Positions 8,810-17,212 of a DNA stretch of 64,000 nucleotides are shown here, piece by piece. Made by a program: the position numbers and the translations under genes. The notes beneath the pieces are model-generated. The model ran no database searches. It was not told the origin of the DNA and saw nothing but the letters and a program-made list of their open reading frames with translations. Origin of the DNA: Streptomyces sp. YIM 130001 (GTDB lineage: Bacteria > Actinomycetota > Actinomycetes > Streptomycetales > Streptomycetaceae). How positions within the stretch are numbered: position 1 is the first letter of the stretch; the number at the start of each line of letters is the position of its first letter. The stretch covers positions 61,930 through 125,929 of the forward strand of contig NZ_KZ984559.1 of assembly GCF_003574445.1 (NCBI RefSeq), given 5' to 3'.

Positions 8810-9673
8810 TCAGGCCCCACGCACAGCGGCCAGCACCTCCGGCCACGCGACCGCACCGAGTGCGGCATCCGCCTCCGCCGTCCCACCGTGATCGAAGCGG
8901 GACGACGGAGGCGGGGGCACCTCTCCGGGAAAGACGATCCGGTGACCGGCGTCGGGGCTGGTGAGGAGTCGCACCCCGCGGCCGGCCGCTTCCCTCCGGT
9001 CCGCCAGTTCGCGCGCGAAGCGCACGGACGGCCACATGCGGTCCGCACCGCCCGCGATGACCACGAGATCCACGTCGGCACGCTCCACGGGGATGGCCGC
9101 GGCCGTCACCCCGTCCGGATCGGCCGCGAGGCTGCGCTCGTACCAGCCGACCAGGGCATGCGGCGAACCCGCGGGCTCCACGGGAACCCAGGAGGCGTCG
9201 TAGCCGACGAACGGCACCGCCCGGCCCCGCCAGGTCCAGCTGGACCTGAACGGACGGTCGCGGCCGTCGAGCCCGGGGCCCACACCGGCCCAGGCGACCG
9301 ACGTCGGGGAGACGGCGATCACGGCATCGGCACAGGTGGAGAGCGCGGACACCAGCAGCGCCGCCTCCGCCCCCTTGGACACACCGAGCATGCTGACCCG
9401 CCGCGCGCCGCGCTCGCGCAACAGCCCGGCAGCGGCGACGAAGGTCTCCAGCGGGACCTCGCAGATGCCGGGCGCCATGCCCCGGCCGCCGAACCAGCGG
9501 ACCGACGCCGCCATCACCCCGGCGCGGGCGAAGGCACGGCATCGTTCACGTTCGATCCGACCGCTCGAGCCGGACAGTACGAGGACACCCGCCCCGCCGT
9601 GGTCCGAGACGGGCTCGGCGATGAAGCCCTCCCACGGATCGGGGGCCGCGTGCTCGGCGATCGTGACAGCCAT
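8810..9673 (-). CDS. Alpha/beta hydrolase, BAAT C-terminal / acyl-CoA thioesterase type
   Basis: A 287-residue cytosolic alpha/beta hydrolase resembling the C-terminal domain of bile acid-CoA:amino acid N-acyltransferase and acyl-CoA thioesterases. Ser99 lies in the nucleophile elbow MLGVSKGAEA. An Asp follows in VVIAGGADRMWPS and a His in TSPDAGHRIVFPGE. The family's N-terminal Ig-like domain is missing; only the hydrolase domain is present, as in many bacterial members. Substrate unknown. It is transcribed away from the LLM oxidoreductase gene, with 56 bp between start codons. Confidence 0.8.
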   Translation of the reverse strand: MAVTIAEHAAPDPWEGFIAEPVSDHGGAGVLVLSGSSGRIERERCRAFARAGVMAASVRWFGGRGMAPGICEVPLETFVAAAGLLRERGARRVSMLGVSKGAEAALLVSALSTCADAVIAVSPTSVAWAGVGPGLDGRDRPFRSSWTWRGRAVPFVGYDASWVPVEPAGSPHALVGWYERSLAADPDGVTAAAIPVERADVDLVVIAGGADRMWPSVRFARELADRREAAGRGVRLLTSPDAGHRIVFPGEVPPPPSSRFDHGGTAEADAALGAVAWPEVLAAVRGA

Positions 9674-9729
9674 GGTGTCAATCTACGGAGACGCTGATTG
9701 GGCGGAGTGCGGTGGGGGACTCGGGAGCC

Positions 9730-10701
9730 ATGGTGCAGATCGGGTACACGATGATGACCGAGCAGGCCGGGCCGCGGGAGTTGGTGCGGCATGTCGTGGG
9801 GGCGGAGGCGGTCGGGTTCGACTTCTCCGTGACCAGCGACCACTACTTCCCCTGGCTGCGCTCCCAAGGACATTCCCCGTACGCGTGGAGTGTGCTCGGG
9901 GCCGCAGCCCAGGCCACCTCGCGGATTCCGCTGATGACGTACGTCACCTGCCCCACCGTCCGCTACCACCCGGCGGTCGTCGCGCAGAAGGCGGCGACGC
10001 TGCAACTGCTGTCCGAGGGAAGGTTCCGCCTCGGGCTCGGGTCCGGAGAGAACCTCAACGAGCATGTGGTCGGCCGTGGTTGGCCCTCCGTGGCCGTACG
10101 GCTCGAGATGTTCGAGGAGGCGGTGACGATCATCCGGGAGCTCTTCGGCGGCGGGGACGTCACCCGGCACGGCAGGCACTACGACGTGGACGCGGCACGC
10201 CTGTGGGACCTGCCCGACCCGCTGCCGCCGGTCGGGATCGCCGTGTCGGGGCCGCGGTCCTGCGCCCTGGCGGGCAAGCTCGGCGACCTCGTGATCAGTA
10301 CCGAGCCCAAGGCGGAACTGCTGACCGCCTTCGACCGGCACGGCGGCGCTGGAAAGCCGCGGGTGGGCCAGCTGCCAGTGTGCTTCGACACGGACCGCCG
10401 GGCCGCGGTGGAGCGTGCGCACGATCAGTTCCGGTGGTTCGCCGGCGGCTGGAAGGTGAACTCCGAACTGCCCGGTCCTGACTCCTTCGCCGGGGCCACC
10501 CAGTTCGTCACCCCCGAGGACGTCGCGGAATCCATCCCGTGCGGCGACGACCCGGACACCTTCGTGGAAGCCGTGCGCGCCTTCACGGACGCCGGTTTCA
10601 CCGAGGTCGCGCTCGTGCAGATCGGCGGCGACACACAGGAGGCGTTCCTGGAGTGGTCGGCCCGCACGCTGCTGCCGGCTCTGCGTTCCGGCCTCGGATG
10701 A
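9730..10701 (+). CDS. LLM-class (F420-dependent type) oxidoreductase
   Basis: A 323-residue luciferase-like TIM-barrel protein resembling the F420-dependent glucose-6-phosphate dehydrogenase-related group. Typical segments are GFDFSVTSDHYFPWL, RIPLMTYVTCPTVRYHPAVVAQKAATL and RFRLGLGSGENLNEHVVG. The ATG at 9730 (MVQIGYTMM) is preferred over GTG 9712 because GGGGGA sits about 10 bases upstream and conservation begins there. Its stop overlaps the next start (ATGA at 10698), implying coupled expression with a cysteine hydrolase. The substrate cannot be inferred. Confidence 0.88.
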   Translation: MVQIGYTMMTEQAGPRELVRHVVGAEAVGFDFSVTSDHYFPWLRSQGHSPYAWSVLGAAAQATSRIPLMTYVTCPTVRYHPAVVAQKAATLQLLSEGRFRLGLGSGENLNEHVVGRGWPSVAVRLEMFEEAVTIIRELFGGGDVTRHGRHYDVDAARLWDLPDPLPPVGIAVSGPRSCALAGKLGDLVISTEPKAELLTAFDRHGGAGKPRVGQLPVCFDTDRRAAVERAHDQFRWFAGGWKVNSELPGPDSFAGATQFVTPEDVAESIPCGDDPDTFVEAVRAFTDAGFTEVALVQIGGDTQEAFLEWSARTLLPALRSGLG

Positions 10702-11312
10702 CCGCGGGACAGCAGGCCGGCCGGGACACGGCCGGGCCCGCACACGGCCCGGGCGCGCTCGTCGTCATCGACATGATCAACACGTACGACCACGACGACG
10801 CGGAGCAGCTCGTGCCGTCCGCGCGGCCTGTCGTGCCGGTGGTCGCGGGGCTGATCCGCCGTGCGCGCGCGGCCGGAGCACCGGTGATCTACGTGAACGA
10901 CAACTTCGGTCAATGGCGCTCGCACCACGGCGAGATCGTGGACAGCGCACTAGCGGGGCCGCACGCGGGCCTGGTGGAGCCGATCCTGCCGGACGACACC
11001 TCGCTGTTCGTGATCAAGGCGCGTCATTCGATCTTCTACGAGACCCCGCTGTCGTATCTGCTGTGGCAGCTGGGCGTACGGCATGTGGTCCTGTGCGGAC
11101 AGGTCACCGAGCAGTGCGTGCTCTACTCCGCGCTCGATGCCCACATCCGGCACCTGCAGGTGTCCGTCCCGCGCGACGGCGTGGCACACATCCACCCCCG
11201 ACTCGCGGACGCGGCCCTGGAGATGATGCGCCGCAACATGAACGCCGAGGTCGTGGACGCCGACCAGGTCTCATTCGGTGCGGGCGCGCGTCCGCCGTCG
11301 CCGGGGCCGTGA
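10698..11312 (+). CDS. Isochorismatase-like cysteine hydrolase
   Basis: A 204-residue protein of the isochorismatase/nicotinamidase superfamily. The catalytic triad is visible: Asp in ALVVIDMINTY, Lys in FVIKARHSIFY, and the nucleophile Cys in VVLCGQVTEQCVLYSA. The start is fixed by the ATGA overlap with the oxidoreductase gene, although the frame is open further upstream. Members hydrolyse amides or vinyl ethers. Nothing shows isochorismate as the substrate, and no catechol pathway is adjacent. Confidence 0.88.
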   Translation: MTAGQQAGRDTAGPAHGPGALVVIDMINTYDHDDAEQLVPSARPVVPVVAGLIRRARAAGAPVIYVNDNFGQWRSHHGEIVDSALAGPHAGLVEPILPDDTSLFVIKARHSIFYETPLSYLLWQLGVRHVVLCGQVTEQCVLYSALDAHIRHLQVSVPRDGVAHIHPRLADAALEMMRRNMNAEVVDADQVSFGAGARPPSPGP

Positions 11313-11469
11313 CGTCAGGTGCGCGGGCCGTGGTGTGCACCGGCCGGGCGCCCTCGCCGTGCGGGGTCGCCCGATCCGAGATGGGATGGATGGTCGTAGC
11401 ACGTAGCGCGGCCCACCGTGCAGACCGCGCCACAACCGCGGAGCGCACCCACCCGAAGGGGGCAAGGCC

Positions 11470-12375
11470 ATGGCCCGCAAACCGGACGATCACCGATCCG
11501 AGTGGGAACCCCGACGGCCCCCGCGACCGGCATCCGCAGCACCGGACGAGTCACCTCGACGTCGCCGACCGTCCTTCCTGCGCAGTCGATGGTTCCACGT
11601 CTGGCTGCTCATGCTGCTGCTCTCCCTCGCGTTCGCCCTGGTGGCGAAGGGGACCGGGAACGTCGCGGTGGTCCCCGCGTCGTTCTTCTACGGGGCGGCG
11701 GCAGGGCCGGTCGCCCTTCTCGTCGCCACCCACCACCGCACCGGCATCGCCACCAGCGCCCCCGCCTTGACCCTGATGGGCGCAGGCCTGTTCGGCGGCG
11801 GCGTCGCCCTGCTGCTCGGCGGGTTCTACGACGCCCTGCTGATCGGTGTCGACGACAGCGTGGAGATCCTGCGGGTCGGCTTCATCGAGGAACCGGCGAA
11901 GCTCGTCCCCGTGCTCGTGATGGCCCTGACGGGCAAGGTGATCAGCAAGCGCGCCGGGGTCATGGCCGGCCTGATGGTGGCCACCGGCTTCGCCGTACTG
12001 GAATCCGTGTCGTACGCGTTCTCCAACATGCACCACGACAACGTCTTCGCCGCCGACGGCATCCTGCTGATGCGCGGTCTGACGACACCGTTCAGTCACC
12101 TGGTGTGGACCGGAGCGATCTGCGCGGCCGCGTTCGCGGTGTGGGAGCGCCGGGGCAAGGTGGTCGTGACGCCCGGGATCCTCGGCGTCTTCGTCCTCGT
12201 CTGCATCCTGCACTCGGCCAACGACGGCCTCCTGGTCATGCACGACGTCCCCGGGGTCGCACACCTGCTGTACCTGCTGGTGTCGGTGGTCAGTTACGTG
12301 CTCTACCGACGGCTCACCCGCGACCTGACACTCCCCGTCCTGCCGGCCGCGCCGCAGACGCGCACGCCGGCCTGA
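11470..12375 (+). CDS. PrsW-family intramembrane metalloprotease
   Basis: A 301-residue multi-pass membrane protein. After a charged N-terminus of about 35 residues come roughly eight hydrophobic segments with PrsW motifs: EEPAKLVPV in FIEEPAKLVP, GFAVLESVSYAFSN, and downstream His residues in TTPFSHLVWTG and CILHSANDGLL. These Glu/His positions are the expected metal ligands. PrsW proteins cleave membrane substrates such as anti-sigma factors. No anti-sigma gene is adjacent, so the target is unknown. It converges on the polyamine-binding protein gene. Confidence 0.88.
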   Translation: MARKPDDHRSEWEPRRPPRPASAAPDESPRRRRPSFLRSRWFHVWLLMLLLSLAFALVAKGTGNVAVVPASFFYGAAAGPVALLVATHHRTGIATSAPALTLMGAGLFGGGVALLLGGFYDALLIGVDDSVEILRVGFIEEPAKLVPVLVMALTGKVISKRAGVMAGLMVATGFAVLESVSYAFSNMHHDNVFAADGILLMRGLTTPFSHLVWTGAICAAAFAVWERRGKVVVTPGILGVFVLVCILHSANDGLLVMHDVPGVAHLLYLLVSVVSYVLYRRLTRDLTLPVLPAAPQTRTPA

Positions 12376-12393
12376 CCGGACGGCCCGCGCCTC

Positions 12394-13590
12394 TCACACT
12401 CCGGCGATCCCGTTCCACCGCTCGGACAGTTCGGGACGTTCCTCGTCGGTGATGTCGCGGGCGATGGCGAGGCGGGCACGCATGGCGTCGTCGGGGAAGA
12501 TCAGCGGGTCCTCCGCGAGGGCTGCGGTCTCCTCGTCCTTGCTGGAGGCGAGGACGTCGCGTGCGGCGGGTACCGGGCAGACGTAGTTGACCCAGGCGGC
12601 GAGGCCGGCTGCGACCTCGGGGTCGTAGTAGTGGTCCACGAGGCGCTCGGCGTTGCGCTTGTGGCTGGCGAGGTTGGGGATCATCAGGGATTCCGACCAG
12701 AGTTCGGCGCCCTCTTCGGGGACGAGGAACTCGATCTCGGGCTTGTCCGCCTGGAGTTGGATGACGTCGCCGCTGTAGGCCTGGCAGGCCAGTACGTCGC
12801 CGGTCTCCAGGTCCTTGATGTAGTCGTTGCCGGTGAAGCGGCGGATGTGCCGGGCGGCGACCAGCTTCTCCACGCGGTCGCAGATCCGGTGGAAGTCGTC
12901 GGTGTTCCAGCGGGTGATGTCCGCCCCTTCGCCCTGCATCAGGAGCGCGAAGGCTTCGTCGAGCCCGGAGAGCAGGGTGACCCGGCCGCGCAGGTCGTCG
13001 GCCCACAGGTCCGACACGCTGTGCAGTTCGCGGCCGATCTTCGCCTTGTTGTACGCGATGCCGGTGATCCCGGACTGCCAGGGCACGGTGGAGCGGCGTC
13101 CGCGGTCGAAGTGGGGTGAACGCAGCAGCGGGTCGAGGTACTTGGCGACGTTCGGCTGCCGGGACCGGTCCATCTCCTGGACCCACCCGAGGCGGACGAA
13201 GCGTGCGCACATCCAGTCGCTGACGACGATGAGGTCACGGCCGGTCGCCTGGCCGTTCATCAGGGCCGGGCTGATCTTCCCGAAGAACTCGTCGTTGTCG
13301 TTGATCTCCTCGGTGTACCGGACACCGATCCCGGTACGCCGGGTGAAGGCGTCCAGAGTCGGCCGGCGGGACGTGTCGTCGTCGTCCGTGTCGATGTACA
13401 ACGGCCAGTTGGCGAAGGTGAGTTGCCGGTCGCGTGCGGAGAGGTCGGCGGCGGCCCGCTCGGATGCGGGGACGTACGCGGCGGGGACCCCGCATCCGGC
13501 GAGGGCGCCGAGCGCCGCTCCCCCGCCGAGTGCACGCAGCACGGATCGGCGGGACGGCGGGGACGGGCTGCTCCCGTGGTGGGCTCGCAT
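12394..13590 (-). CDS. Polyamine ABC transporter substrate-binding lipoprotein (PotD-like)
   Basis: A 398-residue secreted lipoprotein with a Tat motif (SRRSVLRALGG) and a lipobox LAGC placing the lipidated Cys at 33. The mature part follows the PotD/PotF pattern: LTFANWPLYIDTDDDD for the ligand-binding start, then TGIGVRYTEEINDNDEFFGK, LIVVSDWMCARF and the second-lobe IEFLVPEEGAELWSESLMIP. It should bind spermidine or putrescine. No permease or ATPase genes adjoin it, so it is an orphan here and must work with a transporter elsewhere. ATG 13590 is preferred to the adjacent GTG 13593. Confidence 0.88.
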   Translation of the reverse strand: MRAHHGSSPSPPSRRSVLRALGGGAALGALAGCGVPAAYVPASERAAADLSARDRQLTFANWPLYIDTDDDDTSRRPTLDAFTRRTGIGVRYTEEINDNDEFFGKISPALMNGQATGRDLIVVSDWMCARFVRLGWVQEMDRSRQPNVAKYLDPLLRSPHFDRGRRSTVPWQSGITGIAYNKAKIGRELHSVSDLWADDLRGRVTLLSGLDEAFALLMQGEGADITRWNTDDFHRICDRVEKLVAARHIRRFTGNDYIKDLETGDVLACQAYSGDVIQLQADKPEIEFLVPEEGAELWSESLMIPNLASHKRNAERLVDHYYDPEVAAGLAAWVNYVCPVPAARDVLASSKDEETAALAEDPLIFPDDAMRARLAIARDITDEERPELSERWNGIAGV

Positions 13591-13706
13591 CACCGCAGCA
13601 TGCCCGGCCGGGCAACGCCGGACAATGGACGGTGCGTCGAGCCGCCGCGGGTTGCGCGGACACGTTGTCCAGCGCGGCCGCCGGAGTCGGGAGCGGCCGG
13701 CGCCGG

Positions 13707-14912
13707 TCAGCCGAGCGGCTCGAAGGGGGTCGGAGTCCTGCCGGTCCAGCGGTGCAGGCGGACCTCGCCGTGCTGCTTCTCGACGCCGTCCTCCTCGACG
13801 GCCCGGCCCTCGGCCACGTAGTAGCGGCCGTCACCCAGCGCGTCGAACCCGAGACTGCCGTGGAACTCCCAGCCGCGGATGCCGGTCGCCTCGTCGCGCA
13901 GACCTGCCTCGCGGAGCTCGAGCAGCTTGCCGGTCTCCGGCTCGGGCTGTCCGGTGATCTCGCCGCGCACCGGCCTCTCGGTCCCGTCGACGGTGAAGAA
14001 CGAGTAGTTGGGGAAACCCTCCTTCTCGCCCTGGTAGACGGCCATGATCCAGTTCTCGGTGTACGGGTCGTACTGGAGGTTCTGCACGCCGTACGTGGTG
14101 TTGCCGGTGCGGACGAAGTACTTGCCGTCGTGGCGCTTCGGGCCGCTGTGATGCGGGGTGGACTGCGAGAGCGGCCGCTCGTACTTGCGCCAGTCGGCGG
14201 TGTCGTACGCCAGGATCACCTGGTGGTCGTTGTCGGTGCGGCCGGTGTGGGAGTAGACGCCGTAGGCGACCTTGAGCTGCTGCTCGCCGCCTCGCCTGCC
14301 GAACTCGGGGCCGAAGGAGACGCCGTCGATTCCGCTGCAGCCGTAGCGGTGGTCCGCGGTGTCCGCGACATCGCCGTCGAAGACCCCGTCGCCGTCCATG
14401 TCGGCGGTGAAGTCCTCGGCGACCTCGTTCAGATGGACCGCGGTCATCACACCGTCGGTCTCGGCGTTCATACCGACCCGGTCGATACGGTCGACGTCGA
14501 AGACGGCGATGTAGAACGATTCCTCGGCCTTGTACTCGAGCGAGCCGTAGACCCGGCCGTCGCGGTCGTTCCGGTCGATGTCGCCGAGGTGTCCGGTGAG
14601 TCCCTCGACCGTGCCGACGACTTTGCCGTCGAGATCCGTCTTGACCAGCATCTGCGTGAACGACCAGTACACGAAGCCGCGTTCCCTGTCGACGGTCACC
14701 CCCTGGACGTGGCTGGTGGGCCAGGCTCCGCCGTCGATACGAGCCGGGAGTTCGGGTCTCCCGCCCGCGCCGGCCGAGGCCGCGGCGGTGTCGGATGCCC
14801 CGGAATCGCCCGCGCCGGACGCGAGGCCGGGTGCGGAGGCGGCGGCGAGGAGTGCCAGGAGCGCGGTCCCGGCGACGGCGGTGGAGCGCAGCGAACGAAG
14901 TGTGGCGTGCAC
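13707..14912 (-). CDS. Secreted protein of unknown function, probable beta-propeller with Ca-type loops
   Basis: A 401-residue exported protein. The GTG at 14912 follows GGAAAGGAC and begins a clear Sec signal (LRSLRSTAVAGTALLALLAAASAPGLA). The mature part has propeller-like repeated strands (GVTVDRERGFVYWSF, GRVYGSLEYKAEESFYIAVFDVD, ENWIMAVYQGEK) and an Asp-rich DMDGDGVFDGD loop of the calcium-binding type. I do not recognise the family. A related enzyme class cannot be excluded. It is divergent from the mycothiol dehydrogenase gene, with a 352-bp gap. Confidence 0.7.
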   Translation of the reverse strand: MHATLRSLRSTAVAGTALLALLAAASAPGLASGAGDSGASDTAAASAGAGGRPELPARIDGGAWPTSHVQGVTVDRERGFVYWSFTQMLVKTDLDGKVVGTVEGLTGHLGDIDRNDRDGRVYGSLEYKAEESFYIAVFDVDRIDRVGMNAETDGVMTAVHLNEVAEDFTADMDGDGVFDGDVADTADHRYGCSGIDGVSFGPEFGRRGGEQQLKVAYGVYSHTGRTDNDHQVILAYDTADWRKYERPLSQSTPHHSGPKRHDGKYFVRTGNTTYGVQNLQYDPYTENWIMAVYQGEKEGFPNYSFFTVDGTERPVRGEITGQPEPETGKLLELREAGLRDEATGIRGWEFHGSLGFDALGDGRYYVAEGRAVEEDGVEKQHGEVRLHRWTGRTPTPFEPLG

Positions 14913-15264
14913 GCGGTGTCCTTTCCACGGTGACGATGTCGCGCGCCAGTGAACGCGTACGCGACGTGGACGGGATGAGCGGCGGGCGAACCGGCGGTGC
15001 CCGGACTGCGCGGATTCCTTCACAGGACGGCCAGACGGCGGGGCAGTTCACCGGCCGGCGCCGGCCGGGTGCAGGCACACGACGACAACCGGGCACGGAA
15101 GGGCGGAATCGGCCACGGCGTCAAGCGACTGACGTCGGCCATCGCGCGCCGACCGTCCCGCACGGAGTCGATGCGCCGCGCGCCGAGGTCAGGGAGGATG
15201 AAGCGGTACAACGGACACCCGGTGCGCGACGGTGCGTGCCGATCTAAGGGAAGGCCAGTACGCC
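14913..15264. other. Divergent intergenic region, no gene seen
   Basis: 352 bp between the divergent secreted-protein and mycothiol-dehydrogenase genes. It must hold both promoters. I could not pick out hexamers or a dyad with confidence, and no short open frame has a convincing ribosome-binding site. Confidence 0.4.
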
Positions 15265-16350
15265 ATGGCACAGGAAGTACGCGGCGTCGTCTCGCGCGCG
15301 GTGAACGAACCGGTCCGGATCGAGACCATCGTGATCCCCGATCCGGGCCCGGGCGAGGCAGTGGTCAAGGTCCAGGCCTGCGGCGTCTGTCATACGGATC
15401 TGCACTACCGCGAGGGCGGGATCAACGACGAGTTCCCCTTCCTCCTCGGACACGAGGCCGCGGGCGTGGTGGAGTCCGTCGGCGAGGGTGTGGACGAGGT
15501 CGCGCCCGGTGACTACGTGATCCTCAACTGGCGTGCTGTGTGCGGCCAGTGCCGTGCCTGCAAGCGGGGCAGGCCGTGGTACTGCTTCGCCACTCACAAC
15601 GCCTCGCAGCCGATGACGCTGGCGGACGGCACCAAGCTCTCCCCCGCGCTCGGCATCGGCGCGTTCGCGGAGAAGACGCTGGTGGCCGCGGGCCAGTGCA
15701 CCAAGGTCGACCCCGAGGCCTCGCCGGCCGCCGCCGGACTGCTCGGCTGCGGCGTGATGGCCGGCCTCGGCGCCGCGATCAACACCGGCCATGTGGGCCG
15801 TGGCGACTCCGTCGCGGTCATCGGCTGCGGCGGCGTGGGCAACGCGGCGATCGCCGGCGCCCGCCTGGCCGGAGCCGCGAAGATCATCGCGGTCGACCTG
15901 GACGCGAAGAAGCTCACCCAGGCCGAGTCGCTCGGCGCCACCCACACGGTCGACGGCAGCAAGGCCGACGTGGTCGAGAGCATTCAGGCCCTCACCGACG
16001 GCTTCGGCGCCGATGTGGTGATCGACGCGGTCGGCCGCCCGGAGACGTACCGACAGGCCTTCTACGCCCGGGACTTGGCGGGCACGGTGGTCCTCGTCGG
16101 CGTGCCCACTCCGGAGATGAAGCTCGAACTTCCGCTCCTGGACGTGTTCGGCCGCGGCGGCTCGCTCAAGTCGTCCTGGTACGGCGACTGTCTGCCGTCG
16201 CGGGACTTCCCGATGCTCATCGACCTGTACCAGCAGGGACGGCTCGACCTGGACGCCTTCGTCTCGGAGACCATCGCCCTCGACGACGTCGAGGAGGCCT
16301 TCGCCCGTATGCAGCGCGGCGAGGTGCTGCGTTCGGTGGTGGTCCTGTGA
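15265..16350 (+). CDS. mscR: S-(hydroxymethyl)mycothiol dehydrogenase (nitrosomycothiol reductase)
   Basis: A 361-residue zinc alcohol dehydrogenase of the actinobacterial MscR type, oxidising the formaldehyde-mycothiol adduct and reducing S-nitrosomycothiol with NAD(H). Catalytic zinc ligands lie in GVCHTDLHY and GHEAAG. The structural zinc knot is CGQCRACKRGRPWYC. The Rossmann motif is VIGCGGVGNAAI. ATG 15265 follows AAGGGAAGG. It is coupled by a GTGA overlap to a metallo-hydrolase, the usual actinobacterial arrangement, suggesting that the partner handles the resulting thioester or a related adduct. Confidence 0.92.
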   Translation: MAQEVRGVVSRAVNEPVRIETIVIPDPGPGEAVVKVQACGVCHTDLHYREGGINDEFPFLLGHEAAGVVESVGEGVDEVAPGDYVILNWRAVCGQCRACKRGRPWYCFATHNASQPMTLADGTKLSPALGIGAFAEKTLVAAGQCTKVDPEASPAAAGLLGCGVMAGLGAAINTGHVGRGDSVAVIGCGGVGNAAIAGARLAGAAKIIAVDLDAKKLTQAESLGATHTVDGSKADVVESIQALTDGFGADVVIDAVGRPETYRQAFYARDLAGTVVLVGVPTPEMKLELPLLDVFGRGGSLKSSWYGDCLPSRDFPMLIDLYQQGRLDLDAFVSETIALDDVEEAFARMQRGEVLRSVVVL

Positions 16351-16997
16351 GCACCGCACCGAACGCGGGCGGAGCCCGTGTCGACCATCTCGTCACCTCC
16401 GGCACCTTCTCGCTCGACGGCGGCACCTGGGAGGTGGACAACAACGTCTGGCTCGTCGGTGACGACCACGAGGTCTACGTGATCGACGCGGCGCACGACG
16501 CGGACGCGATCCTGCAGGCGGTGGGCGGACGCCGGCTGCTCGGCATCATCTCCACCCACGGGCACGACGACCACATCGACGCGGCACCCGACGTCGCCGA
16601 GCGCGCCGGTGCACCGGTCCTGCTGCACCCGGCGGACGACGACCTCTGGAAGCAGCGCCACCCGTCACTGCGGCCCGACGCGGCACTGACCGACGGCGAG
16701 TCGCTGCAGGTCGGGGGCGTCGAACTGCAGGTTCTGCACACCCCGGGCCACAGCCCGGGCGCGGTCTGCCTGTACGCGCCGGGGCTCGGCACGCTCTTCT
16801 CCGGCGACACCTTGTTCCAGGGCGGGCCGGGGGCGACGGGACGGTCCTTCTCCTCGTTCCCGACGATCATCGAGTCGATCCGGGAGCGGCTGCTGACTCT
16901 GCCGCCGGAGACCGTCGTCCGTACGGGCCACGGCGACTCGACGACGATCGGTGACGAGGCTCCGCACCTCGACGAGTGGATCGCACGCGGTCACTGA
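16347..16997 (+). CDS. MBL-fold metallo-hydrolase linked to mycothiol metabolism
   Basis: A 216-residue metallo-beta-lactamase-fold protein with the metal motif STHGHDDHIDAA, further ligands in LHTPGHSPGAVC and SGDTLFQGG, and a terminal RTGHGDSTTI His. This matches the glyoxalase II-like subgroup. The GTG at 16347 overlaps the stop of the upstream dehydrogenase (GTGA). By context it probably hydrolyses a mycothiol thioester such as S-formylmycothiol, but that substrate is inferred from the neighbour, not from the sequence. Confidence 0.88.
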   Translation: MSTAPNAGGARVDHLVTSGTFSLDGGTWEVDNNVWLVGDDHEVYVIDAAHDADAILQAVGGRRLLGIISTHGHDDHIDAAPDVAERAGAPVLLHPADDDLWKQRHPSLRPDAALTDGESLQVGGVELQVLHTPGHSPGAVCLYAPGLGTLFSGDTLFQGGPGATGRSFSSFPTIIESIRERLLTLPPETVVRTGHGDSTTIGDEAPHLDEWIARGH

Positions 16998-17155
16998 AGC
17001 GTTCACGAGGCAGCGTGTGACGAGGCTCGCACCGCGCGCTCGAGGCCGGGCTCAGCGGGACGAATTCCGAGGAGAGCCCGGCCTCCGGCGTGCGTGCGGC
17101 GGGGGGGGCGGTCCTGACAGGGCGGTCCGGTGGGACTATCTTGGACCGTTCAGCC

Positions 17156-17188
17156 TTGTCATCGTTCGATGACATCTGGCGATGACAA
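17156..17188. promoter_or_regulatory. Inverted repeats upstream of the MFS gene, likely TetR operator
   Basis: TTGTCATCG (17156-17164) and its complement CGATGACAA (17180-17188) flank a further copy CGATGACA (17167-17174), so TCATCGTTCGATGA also forms an internal palindrome. The cluster ends 24 bp before the MFS start and just before the GGAGGG site. It is the expected place for a repressor to block transcription; the TetR gene following the pump is the obvious candidate. Confidence 0.65.
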
Positions 17189-17212
17189 GATGCGATCGGA
17201 GGGCCCCGGCAG

